From: Candidatus Atribacter hydrocarboniphilus
GTDB taxonomy: Bacteria > Atribacterota > Atribacteria > Atribacterales > Atribacteraceae
Direction: 5' to 3'
Length of the DNA: 6,385 nt
NCBI GenBank assembly: GCA_003542295.1
Contig: DPKX01000081.1
Location: 1-6,385 of the forward strand
Shown: piece after piece, positions 1-6,385 of the stretch
Layout of the letters: every line of letters begins with the position of its first letter
Position numbering within the stretch: position 1 is the stretch's first letter
Notes under the pieces: generated by a model
The model's database searches: none
The model's input: only the letters and a program-made list of their open reading frames with translations
What the model was told of the DNA's origin: nothing
Translations under genes and position numbers: made by a program

Positions 1-2566
1 TGCGGGGACTCCCTCGAAAACCGAAAGGCACGACTTCCTCGGCAAAAAGCGACTTTCCTTCTGGTTGATTCAAGCTATAGCGGAGCCGAAGCAGGTAGAG
101 ATGAGTCCTTTTCGATACTGCATTGCTGCGAATGACTCCACAACGAGCAGCCTGGGCATCGGCTCCTTTTTCAAAGGCTTCTTCAAAAAGATACTGAGCC
201 AGGCTGTTGACCAAGGGATGATTTCGTCCCAGATAAACCGCATTCTCTGGAGTTGGGAGAGAAAATGAAATGAGCAAGGACTCGGACGAAGGTAAATATA
301 AGTTGGAGGGATATCGAGAATTGAAATGAAACTGAGTTCGGATTGGGAGAGGAAGCTGATCCAGTCGTGAGATTTCAAAAAGATCATCGCCTTTTGGCTT
401 CACCGGTATTTCCATTTTCTGCAAAGCATTCAACACGAATTGGCGAACGGTTTGAGGATCACCCAACACCGAATCGGTTTCCTCAAGCTCACGAATGACG
501 TCTTGAGGTTTGATGGAACGCTGGGCAAAGCGGGTCCGGCTTTCTTTTTCCCGATTCACGGCATCGTCAAGTTGGCGTTGAAATTGAACAACCAGGGGAT
601 CTTCAAAGAGAGACAGTTGCTCAACTCTTTTTTGACGGAAAAAGAGGTTTTCTAAGATCGCTTTCATGACGGTATCTTCTTCTACCGGAACCGGCACGGT
701 GATTCCTAAGGTCTTATGAATTTGCCGGGCTTTTCGGAGCAATACGTCCAGCACTGCCAGTTCAATAGGGTTATCTGATCCATAGATGAGGATCGATTTG
801 ACTTTTTTGGCTCGTTGGCCAAACCGATCCACCCGTCCATCCCGCTGTTCCAAACGATTGGGATTCCAGGGGAGGTCGTAATGAACCACGGCGTCAAACC
901 ATTCCTGGAGGTTGATCCCTTCTGAGAGGCAATCGGTGGCAACACATACTCGGTTAGGGAATTTCGCTAATTCCAGGATTCGGGCACGACGTTCTTCGTC
1001 GGTTAAGGTTCCATTAACCGATACCACTCGTAAATTGGGAAATTTCTTTTGCAGCTGTTGGTTGATTTGGTTGGCAAGATATTCGCTGGTGGCGATATAG
1101 CGACACCAGATTAACGGCCGAAATCCTTCCTGGAGAAGAGAACCAACCACTTTGATACACTTCAGGAGCTTGGTGTCTTGATCGGTTCCAAGAATTTCCT
1201 GGGCTTTTTTAGAAAAAGCTCTGAGGGTTTTCTGCTCAGTACTGCTCAGATCTTTTTCGCCTGCCTCGACAATATGAGCCGGTTGGACATCGCTGATTTC
1301 GGTTTCAGTGGGATCATAAACATAAGGAGAAACACTTTCAGTAAAAAAATCCTCTTCAAAATAGTCACTGCCTCTTCGCTTTTCCAAAGCTGCTACCGCT
1401 GAAGCTGGACTAGACATAACACAGCGCAGGAGAGCTAAGGCTGTCCAATAGCGTATCCTTTGCTTCCAGCCAGTCAAGGTTTCTCCAGTGTGAATCAGTT
1501 GACGGCTAAAGGCATAGACCTCATTGAATAAGTTTTTATAAGCTGGCGAGAGCTGGTAGCTTTCATCCTGGGGTTCTCGTTCGGGAAAAGGAGTTTCTTC
1601 ATCAATCCATTTCTGAATATCAACTCTCCTCCGCTGGACAAATTGCCTGGCCAAGGCGTCTCGCTGACTTTCAGTCAAGTGAGTGAGATCATATTGTTCA
1701 AATTGAGGGTGAAGTAAGCCTAATAAGGAAAGAAAGGAGGATTCCACACCGCTATGGGGTGTGGCACTGAGGAGCAGGAAGTGGCGATCATCTTTTTCAA
1801 CTAATTTTCTTAAGAGTTCATGACGTTGCTGTTGTCCACGAGCTCCGGATGATGGCAGAGCAGCTCCATGAACTTCATCGACAATCACGCACTCCGGACA
1901 ATGTTGAAGAAAATTGGCTCGGTGGGTATCCATTTTGGCATAGTCGATGCTGACTACAATAAAAGGGTAATATCCGAAGACGCTCTGAGTGGCGGGAAGA
2001 TTGCGTTCCAGTTGGGCAATGGTTCCGGAACGGACTACCACTGCTTCAATGTGGAATTTTTCAGCGAGTTCCTGTTGCCATTGATCACAGAGATACGGGG
2101 GACACAGAACGCAGAGTCGATTGATCTCGCCCCGGTCTAAGAGCTCCCGGACGATGAGTAAAGCTTCGATGGTTTTGCCTACTCCGACATCGTCGGCAAT
2201 CAATAATCTTACTGGATCGAGCTTCAGAGCCATTAATAGCGGTACAAATTGATAAGGACGGGGTCGTACTGATATCCTTCCCAGAGAACGAAAGGGTCCG
2301 GCACCATCGCGCAGGATAAGGCGGGAGGCATTAAATAATAGATTGGTTCCAACCGCGTTCCCAACTTGTTCGGGATCGGGCAAAGGGAATTGAGCGGGTT
2401 CGATACGATCGATTCCTAACCGGGTAAGGGGCTTGTAGATGCCACAAATTTCGTTTTCGCTTCCGGTAAGGGGCCGGAGGTGAACGATGTCTCGATCATC
2501 CGAGGGGAGGATGATCCATTCTCTTTCCCGGCAACGGACAATAGAGCCAACTGCTATTTCTTCCAA
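1..2566 (-). CDS. SNF2/RapA-like superfamily 2 helicase, DrmD-like (3' end outside window)
   Basis: Predicted ATP-dependent DNA translocase or helicase. I translated an uninterrupted frame of 855 codons from TTG at 2566 to the window edge; no stop is reached, so the C-terminus is missing. Residues 1-50 look like a small Tudor/SH3-like beta barrel (VGSIVRCREREWIILPS), as at the RapA N-terminus. Motor lobe 1 has a Q-type motif (RPRPYQF, 101-107), Walker A DDVGVGKT (125-132, K131), Walker B DEVH (230-233) and SATPH (267-271). Lobe 2 has motif IV LIWCRY (485-490), motif V ATDCLSEGIN (543-552) and motif VI QRDGRVDRFGQ (574-584). QLSLF at 650-654 matches the bacterial sliding-clamp-binding consensus. 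The tail (HPLVNSLAQYLFEEAF, then LAEEVVPFGF-like text) resembles the 'helicase-related protein' family near DUF1998 helicases. The TTG start is fixed by an in-frame TAG at 2581-2579 and AGGAGG eight bases upstream. It lies 303 bp downstream of the large helicase gene, on the same strand. The superfamily is certain; assignment to DrmD rather than another RapA-like group is from memory and only moderately sure. Confidence 0.9.
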   Translation of the reverse strand, partial: MEEIAVGSIVRCREREWIILPSDDRDIVHLRPLTGSENEICGIYKPLTRLGIDRIEPAQFPLPDPEQVGNAVGTNLLFNASRLILRDGAGPFRSLGRISVRPRPYQFVPLLMALKLDPVRLLIADDVGVGKTIEALLIVRELLDRGEINRLCVLCPPYLCDQWQQELAEKFHIEAVVVRSGTIAQLERNLPATQSVFGYYPFIVVSIDYAKMDTHRANFLQHCPECVIVDEVHGAALPSSGARGQQQRHELLRKLVEKDDRHFLLLSATPHSGVESSFLSLLGLLHPQFEQYDLTHLTESQRDALARQFVQRRRVDIQKWIDEETPFPEREPQDESYQLSPAYKNLFNEVYAFSRQLIHTGETLTGWKQRIRYWTALALLRCVMSSPASAVAALEKRRGSDYFEEDFFTESVSPYVYDPTETEISDVQPAHIVEAGEKDLSSTEQKTLRAFSKKAQEILGTDQDTKLLKCIKVVGSLLQEGFRPLIWCRYIATSEYLANQINQQLQKKFPNLRVVSVNGTLTDEERRARILELAKFPNRVCVATDCLSEGINLQEWFDAVVHYDLPWNPNRLEQRDGRVDRFGQRAKKVKSILIYGSDNPIELAVLDVLLRKARQIHKTLGITVPVPVEEDTVMKAILENLFFRQKRVEQLSLFEDPLVVQFQRQLDDAVNREKESRTRFAQRSIKPQDVIRELEETDSVLGDPQTVRQFVLNALQKMEIPVKPKGDDLFEISRLDQLPLPIRTQFHFNSRYPSNLYLPSSESLLISFSLPTPENAVYLGRNHPLVNSLAQYLFEEAFEKGADAQAARCGVIRSNAVSKRTHLYLLRLRYSLNQPEGKSLFAEEVVPFGFRGSPR

Positions 2567-2574
2567 TTTTTTTC

Positions 2575-2580
2575 CCTCCT
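2575..2580 (-). promoter_or_regulatory. Shine-Dalgarno of the SNF2 helicase gene
   Basis: On the minus strand this reads AGGAGG, followed by eight bases (GAAAAAAA) and then the TTG at 2566. An in-frame TAG at 2581-2579 overlaps the first two bases of this site, so translation of this frame cannot begin further upstream. The strong, well-spaced site offsets the weak TTG codon and decides the start. Confidence 0.9.
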
Positions 2581-2634
2581 AAATTAATAAAATTGATCTT
2601 TCTCATCTCTCCCATTTTTTCCTCACTCTTTTTG

Positions 2635-2651
2635 AAGAAAAAATTTTTCTT
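2635..2651. repeat. A/T-rich palindrome next to the REP-like element
   Basis: AAGAAAAA (2635-2642) and TTTTTCTT (2644-2651) form a perfect 8-bp inverted repeat around one central A, five bases from hairpin unit 1. On the minus strand it provides a T-run about ten bases after that hairpin, too far for a standard intrinsic terminator. It may have no function, as low-complexity A/T tracts often look like this. Confidence 0.5.
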
Positions 2652-2655
2652 GTTT

Positions 2656-2678
2656 CCCTCTCCACTGGTGGGAGAGGG
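2656..2678. repeat. Hairpin of REP-like unit 1
   Basis: The arms CCCTCTCC (2656-2663) and GGAGAGGG (2671-2678) pair perfectly over 8 bp around the 7-base loop ACTGGTG. A TCAGAGTGAGGGGG tail follows on the plus strand. No T-run follows directly on either strand, so it does not look like a classical intrinsic terminator. Confidence 0.8.
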
Positions 2679-2769
2679 TCAGAGTGAGGGGGATACTTGG
2701 AATTTCAACAAGATTAATTTGAATAGCATCAAACTTGGATCAGAATCCTGGTTCTCACCCTCATCCCAC

Positions 2770-2792
2770 CCTTCTCCCATCAAGGGAGAAGG
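2770..2792. repeat. Hairpin of REP-like unit 2
   Basis: The arms CCTTCTCCC (2770-2778) and GGGAGAAGG (2784-2792) pair perfectly over 9 bp around the loop ATCAA. Compared with unit 1 the stem carries compensating changes: CCC/GGG near the base has become CCT/AGG with pairing kept. Such covariation suggests the fold itself has been maintained. Confidence 0.8.
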
Positions 2793-2869
2793 AGCAAAAA
2801 GATCAGGATTAGTAAGAAATTAAATGAAAAATAATTTGGAAATGGAATATTAGAACTGAAATAGGTATT

Positions 2870-5800
2870 TTATTTCCCCTCTTCAAAAATATCTTGATTT
2901 TCTTCGATTTGCTGAGATAGGTCTCGATCGTAGCGGATGACGATAATCCGATACCCATAATCTCGTAAGGTATTTCTGATAACTTGATCTAATTTTTGCT
3001 GATCAGGGTTATTATGTACCGACCCATCACAAAAAACACAAATATTTGGTTCGTAGAAAAAGTCGGGAATAGCGTTGTATTCAACAATCTTCTTTTGAGC
3101 GTCATCAGGCAAACGACGTTTGGTCTGGTAAAGAAAATCGAGAAAATGCCGTTCCAAATCCGATCGAGAATCGGTAAGACTCCGGAGATATTGGTAATGT
3201 TGTTCATAGCTTCGGGAATCCGACCGAGAAAGAGTCATCCCGTTAGACAATTCAGCAAGAATATCAACAATCAAATGCCGGTTAAGAATGGCATAATCCC
3301 TTTGATTGGAATAGGATAAAAGGCATTCATAACAGGCTTGAACACAACTTGGTTTTAAGTCTTTTTTGTTCTCATCAAAATGGATCCGACTTCGAGCTGA
3401 ACTCGCTATTTCAGCCATACAATCTCGCTCTTCAACCAGACGACGGAGAACGCCGGCACCACCCTCTGAGGCTTCCCAGAAAAGCAAGGAACGATTTTTG
3501 CCACTGCCAACACGCTCGGAAGCGATTTCCGACTCTTCAATCTGAAAGACTTCTTCCATCCCCCGCTGGAGAGCATACTGGAAGGAAGCCTGGAATTCTT
3601 CGTTCCAGGGGATGCTTTCATTCTGACAAGAAATCAAAAGAATATTTGACGTATCCCAAACATAGGGATTGACCACATCCAATTTAGAATCATCAGAACG
3701 ATGATTGGGTTGGACCTGATCTCTTCTCCATTCCCCGCTTTCCAGGTCAATGAGAAAACCAGGTTGCTTACTCTTTCTCCAACCTCGATTAATCCGATAG
3801 AGAGTGGCCGAAGGCGCATAGGTAAGAGTAAAAAGAGAGGATTTATTTGAAGAATAGAGATCGGCTCTTTGTATCCGGCTTTTCCCGGTTGGAGTTGGTG
3901 GAGCAAACTGATAATGGGTGGTGATGTGATAGCCAAAGCGAATTCGCTCTTCGTCATCGCAGGTTATGCGGTCTCCTTTCCTGGCTCTGACATTCGACAT
4001 TTCCAGGAGTGGAACCAGTTCACTGCTGTTTCCATCTAAGGGGTTGCCACAGGATAGACAGCAATCCATTTCCTCATTATCGTGAAAGTATCCGCAAATC
4101 CGACAGAGCAGAACCCGTTTCTTTCTTGATTCCAATGCCTTGTGAGGAGGCAAGAACAACTTATCAACTTTAAATCTTGACCCTTCATGATAAATCAGAT
4201 TATAAGGACCAAATTCTGAAACAGCCAAGAAGCGTGGTCGGGAAATATATTCACCTTCACCCCGATCAATGAAAGCTCGAACCGGTAATCTGGGAAAATT
4301 ATAGCCAGGGAGGAACCCTTCACTGGCCAAATAACGGTAGGGATAAAAATCCGACTCTTCACGGCTGGTTCCCTGATTGAGTAAGAAATCTATTTGTCTT
4401 TCAGCTTCTTTGACTAATCGTTGGGCTTCTTCGATCTTCGCCCTATCTCGCCGTTGAAAGCGGAGGACGTGGTTGGCATTCACCCATTGCTGATCGGCAG
4501 TTCGATAGAGTTCGCGGAAGCGGTTAAAGGCTTGGTCGAAATCTTTAGCTGCATTCATGATGATATTTGTAATCCATTCATCGGTGAATACTTGGTCAAC
4601 TTCCCTCGATACCATACAGGTGTTTAAAACCTGCCGAGCTTCCTGAATACATTCCTTTATTTTTTTCTCATTCAGCTGAATTGCTCCTTGAATTGATTCT
4701 TTTAAGGGATAATCAGATAATCTGATTTCCAAGATGTCATCAATCGATTCTTTTAAATCGACTCCGGTCCGAGCCAACCAAATGGAGTGAAGGTGGGCGA
4801 TCACCATATCCTGGTTTTCTAAATCAATCCGGGGAGGTCTGACCGTTCCCGAAACCATTTCGGTGCGTTTGTGGAAATAATACTGATCATGGGCACTTCC
4901 TGCTTGACAATAACTCATTACCAGAGCAGGATCTCCGGTCCGACCAGCGCGTCCACTTCGCTGGGCATAATTGGCAGGGGTAGGTGGAATATTGCGCAAA
5001 TGAACCAGCTGGAGATCGGAGATGTCAATTCCTAACTCCATGGTAGGTGAGCAAAAGAGACACTGTAGTTTTCCTTCACGAAAAAGATCTTCGCGTTTTT
5101 TGCGGTTTTCATAAGAAACTTGAGCAGTATGTTCTCGGCCTTCAACATGACGAAGCGATAAGGCTTGACCAGAATAAAATTCTCGGAAAAAAGAGTTGGC
5201 TTCTCCAACACATTCTCGAAAAGGAAGATCGGTAAGCTTGCGAGAATAGATCAAATCTCGCGGAAGCCTTCCATCTCCTTTCTTCCAAATCAAAATACCG
5301 GCATTAAGCTGAATGCGGAACTGTCCCTTATCCTCTTCGATTTTGAAAATTCCATGACCGCTGAGAAGTCGAATCAGTTTTTGAATAAATTGATCGTAAT
5401 CTTCGTCGATTAAGGTATAGCGTCTCATAAATCGATAGAGAAGACTTCGGGACGAGAGGCTAATATAATTTGAGTTACTTCTTTGAGGTAAATTGGGGTA
5501 AACCAAATAACTGGAGGTATGAAGATATTCCGATTGGTCAAAAGCCCATTTTTCATTCAGATTTTGATAGGCTTTCTTTCTGAGTTGCTGCAGATGAATT
5601 TCTTTTAAACATTGAATATCAATAGCCAGCTTTTTCCGAGTAAAATCCAAAAAAGCGGTAAGGTATTTTAATCGATCTCGGCCACTTAATTTTTCCATCT
5701 GGGGAAACTCTTCCCAAATTTTTTCGTTATTACATAATTCTTCCAAGCCACGATATTCAATGTGTAGTAGCCCACACTGTTCAAGATTTGGCTGCAATAT

Positions 5801-6385
5801 CCGCCAGCCACGGCGCAGATCCTCATAGATTCGATATTCGACAAGATCTCGAAAGGTGTCTTTTACTTCCTTACCTTGCAAGGTATCGGGAAGCAGATTT
5901 GAGATTGAAGAATAATCGGCGATCGACAAACCCAACTCATTGACCACTTTTTCAGCAATATCATAAAAACTCAATGATTCGTGATGAGCCAATGCTTGGT
6001 AAATAGCAGAACGAATCAAAGAAACCTGAACAAAATCATTAAAATGTCCGGATTGCAAGGAAGCATCTTGTCGATTATCGGTAAAACTCAGGATTTTTTT
6101 AGCACCGATATCGATATTGTGACCATTGAGCCGCCGCAAAATGGAGGTAGTTAAAACTGTGGTGGCCGAACTTCGGCCTTCGTTGGAGAGACCGGTGAGT
6201 TTGCGAAAGTCATCGGTGTTTTGTTTGGTATAGTATTCACCACACTTTAAACATATCAAGAAAGGCCGTGGTTGGAACCAAACCCTGGTTAACTGAGGAT
6301 CTTCTTGCGATTCAAAATCACCGGTAACTGAAACCCAGATTGGCATGGGAAGGTGTTGTTGATAGCTTTTTATAACTCTTCCTTT
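2870..6385 (-). CDS. Giant COG1205-type DUF1998 helicase with C-terminal Vsr-like nuclease domain (5' end outside window)
   Basis: Predicted DNA helicase-nuclease. The frame is open to the right edge: 13 further codons precede the ATG at 6346, which has no Shine-Dalgarno and is probably internal. Numbering from that Met (1158 residues to TAA at 2870-2872): C32xxC35; SFTDNRQDASLQSGHFNDFV (87-106), a family signature; a roughly 300-residue insert with a possible winged helix near 320-360; motif V SPTMELGIDI (433-442); motif VI QRSGRAGR (462-469); HDQYYF (486-491); a likely coiled coil (625-655); FYPYRYLASEGFLPGY (667-682); SRPRFLAVSEFGPYNLIYHE (702-721); a zinc ribbon C748xxC751...C763xxC766; and a DUF1998 region with FWEASEGGAG (956-965) and C1001xxxC1005xxC1008. 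The end (about 1060-1145) resembles Vsr/DUF559 nucleases, with E1065, PDF at 1094-1096, CDG at 1106-1108 and H1111. Walker A and DEAH are not visible and should lie upstream. Relatives include YprA/MrfA, DrmA/DrmB of DISARM and DruE of Druantia. The family class is very sure; the defence role is inferred. Confidence 0.9.
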   Translation of the reverse strand, partial: KGRVIKSYQQHLPMPIWVSVTGDFESQEDPQLTRVWFQPRPFLICLKCGEYYTKQNTDDFRKLTGLSNEGRSSATTVLTTSILRRLNGHNIDIGAKKILSFTDNRQDASLQSGHFNDFVQVSLIRSAIYQALAHHESLSFYDIAEKVVNELGLSIADYSSISNLLPDTLQGKEVKDTFRDLVEYRIYEDLRRGWRILQPNLEQCGLLHIEYRGLEELCNNEKIWEEFPQMEKLSGRDRLKYLTAFLDFTRKKLAIDIQCLKEIHLQQLRKKAYQNLNEKWAFDQSEYLHTSSYLVYPNLPQRSNSNYISLSSRSLLYRFMRRYTLIDEDYDQFIQKLIRLLSGHGIFKIEEDKGQFRIQLNAGILIWKKGDGRLPRDLIYSRKLTDLPFRECVGEANSFFREFYSGQALSLRHVEGREHTAQVSYENRKKREDLFREGKLQCLFCSPTMELGIDISDLQLVHLRNIPPTPANYAQRSGRAGRTGDPALVMSYCQAGSAHDQYYFHKRTEMVSGTVRPPRIDLENQDMVIAHLHSIWLARTGVDLKESIDDILEIRLSDYPLKESIQGAIQLNEKKIKECIQEARQVLNTCMVSREVDQVFTDEWITNIIMNAAKDFDQAFNRFRELYRTADQQWVNANHVLRFQRRDRAKIEEAQRLVKEAERQIDFLLNQGTSREESDFYPYRYLASEGFLPGYNFPRLPVRAFIDRGEGEYISRPRFLAVSEFGPYNLIYHEGSRFKVDKLFLPPHKALESRKKRVLLCRICGYFHDNEEMDCCLSCGNPLDGNSSELVPLLEMSNVRARKGDRITCDDEERIRFGYHITTHYQFAPPTPTGKSRIQRADLYSSNKSSLFTLTYAPSATLYRINRGWRKSKQPGFLIDLESGEWRRDQVQPNHRSDDSKLDVVNPYVWDTSNILLISCQNESIPWNEEFQASFQYALQRGMEEVFQIEESEIASERVGSGKNRSLLFWEASEGGAGVLRRLVEERDCMAEIASSARSRIHFDENKKDLKPSCVQACYECLLSYSNQRDYAILNRHLIVDILAELSNGMTLSRSDSRSYEQHYQYLRSLTDSRSDLERHFLDFLYQTKRRLPDDAQKKIVEYNAIPDFFYEPNICVFCDGSVHNNPDQQKLDQVIRNTLRDYGYRIIVIRYDRDLSQQIEENQDIFEEGK

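Larger units (their letters stand above)
2656..2792. repeat. REPIN/MITE-like element: two inverted hairpin units
   Basis: Two GC-rich units sit in opposite orientation about 60 bases apart. Unit 1 is 2656-2692 on the plus strand. Unit 2 (about 2756-2792), read on the minus strand, aligns with it: both have a CCYTCTCC stem arm, a TGRTGGGAGARGG core and a GAGGG tail, with several mismatches. This is the layout of REP doublets (REPINs), small non-autonomous elements copied in trans by RAYT transposases. No transposase is visible here and I could not identify a target-site duplication. It could act as an mRNA-stabilising or attenuating structure between the two genes, but that is inference. Confidence 0.65.
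2567..2869. other. Intergenic gap between the two helicase genes
   Basis: This 303-base gap lies between the TAA of the large helicase gene (2870-2872) and the TTG of the SNF2 gene. It contains an inverted pair of GC-rich hairpins (2656-2792), a short A/T palindrome (2635-2651) and the SNF2 ribosome binding site. I found no convincing -35/-10 promoter on the minus strand and no hairpin followed directly by a U-run. Whether the two genes share a transcript therefore cannot be decided. The stretch 2793-2869 is AT-rich and shows nothing recognisable. Confidence 0.85.

Noticed and set aside
70..945. Minus-strand ORFs at 70-387 and 706-945
   Set aside because: Both are out-of-frame shadows inside the SNF2 helicase; 706-945 covers the same bases as motifs V and VI read in the correct frame.
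1868..2140. Plus-strand ORF of 90 codons
   Set aside because: It lies opposite the Walker A to Walker B region of the SNF2 helicase, which has strong conserved motifs in the minus frame. Its own translation has no recognisable features.
1..2566. Housekeeping RapA (RNA polymerase recycling factor)
   Set aside because: The N-terminal barrel and motor resemble RapA in general, but the C-terminal region and the position beside a DUF1998 helicase fit the DrmD-like group better. Not fully excluded without a profile search.
2582..2655. Dedicated promoter for the SNF2 gene
   Set aside because: A TATTAA-like -10 hexamer can be found near 2587 on the minus strand, but the hexamer 17 bases upstream (GGAGAG) bears no resemblance to TTGACA.
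2635..2678. Intrinsic terminator formed by REP hairpin 1 and the following T-run on the minus strand
   Set aside because: About ten bases, mostly A, separate the hairpin from the T-run, so the U-tract is not where an intrinsic terminator needs it.
2593..2823. Plus-strand ORF of 76 codons in the intergenic gap
   Set aside because: It runs through both REP-like hairpins, so its protein is mostly translated repeat sequence. No convincing ribosome binding site was seen.
2996..3957. Several 70-107 codon ORFs on both strands (2996-3319, 3349-3672, 3634-3957)
   Set aside because: They overlap the DUF1998 and nuclease parts of the large helicase, whose frame shows conserved cysteines and motifs. 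None of the alternatives shows a recognisable domain.
2870..6346. ATG at 6346 as the true start of the large helicase
   Set aside because: The frame stays open through 13 more codons to the window edge, there is no Shine-Dalgarno before this ATG, and the protein would lack Walker A and DEAH. The gene most likely starts outside the window.

Overview
The window is almost entirely coding on the minus strand. It holds parts of two large adjacent helicase genes, both cut by the window edges, separated by a gap of about 300 bases. No RNA genes, CRISPR array, integrase or transposase were seen. The plus-strand reading frames look like shadows of the two real genes.

In transcription order (right to left), the first gene (2870 to beyond 6385) encodes a very large COG1205-type superfamily 2 helicase. 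Visible are the second RecA-like domain, a zinc ribbon, a DUF1998-type cysteine region and a C-terminal Vsr/DUF559-like nuclease domain. Its N-terminus, with the expected Walker A and DEAH motifs, lies outside the window. The gap (2567-2869) carries two diverged GC-rich hairpin units in inverted orientation, resembling a REPIN/MITE. The second gene (2566 to beyond position 1) starts at a TTG with a perfect Shine-Dalgarno. It encodes a SNF2/RapA-like helicase with a complete two-lobed motor, similar to the DrmD-like 'helicase-related protein' family. Its last residues are outside the window.

A SNF2-type helicase next to a DUF1998 helicase recalls anti-phage systems of the DISARM kind (DrmD with DrmA and DrmB). 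The giant DUF1998 helicase alone also recalls DruE of Druantia. Here the helicase and DUF1998 parts (DrmA plus DrmB functions) sit in one polypeptide that also carries a nuclease domain. No methyltransferase or DrmC-like phospholipase gene is visible, so a defence role is an inference from family resemblance and pairing. The SNF2 protein also carries a textbook sliding-clamp-binding pentapeptide, QLSLF, which could link it to replicating or repaired DNA.

Organism: clearly bacterial, with Shine-Dalgarno initiation, a TTG start and REP-like repeats. GC is moderate, higher in the SNF2 gene than in the AT-rich middle of the large helicase. The sequence does not allow a reliable taxon call.
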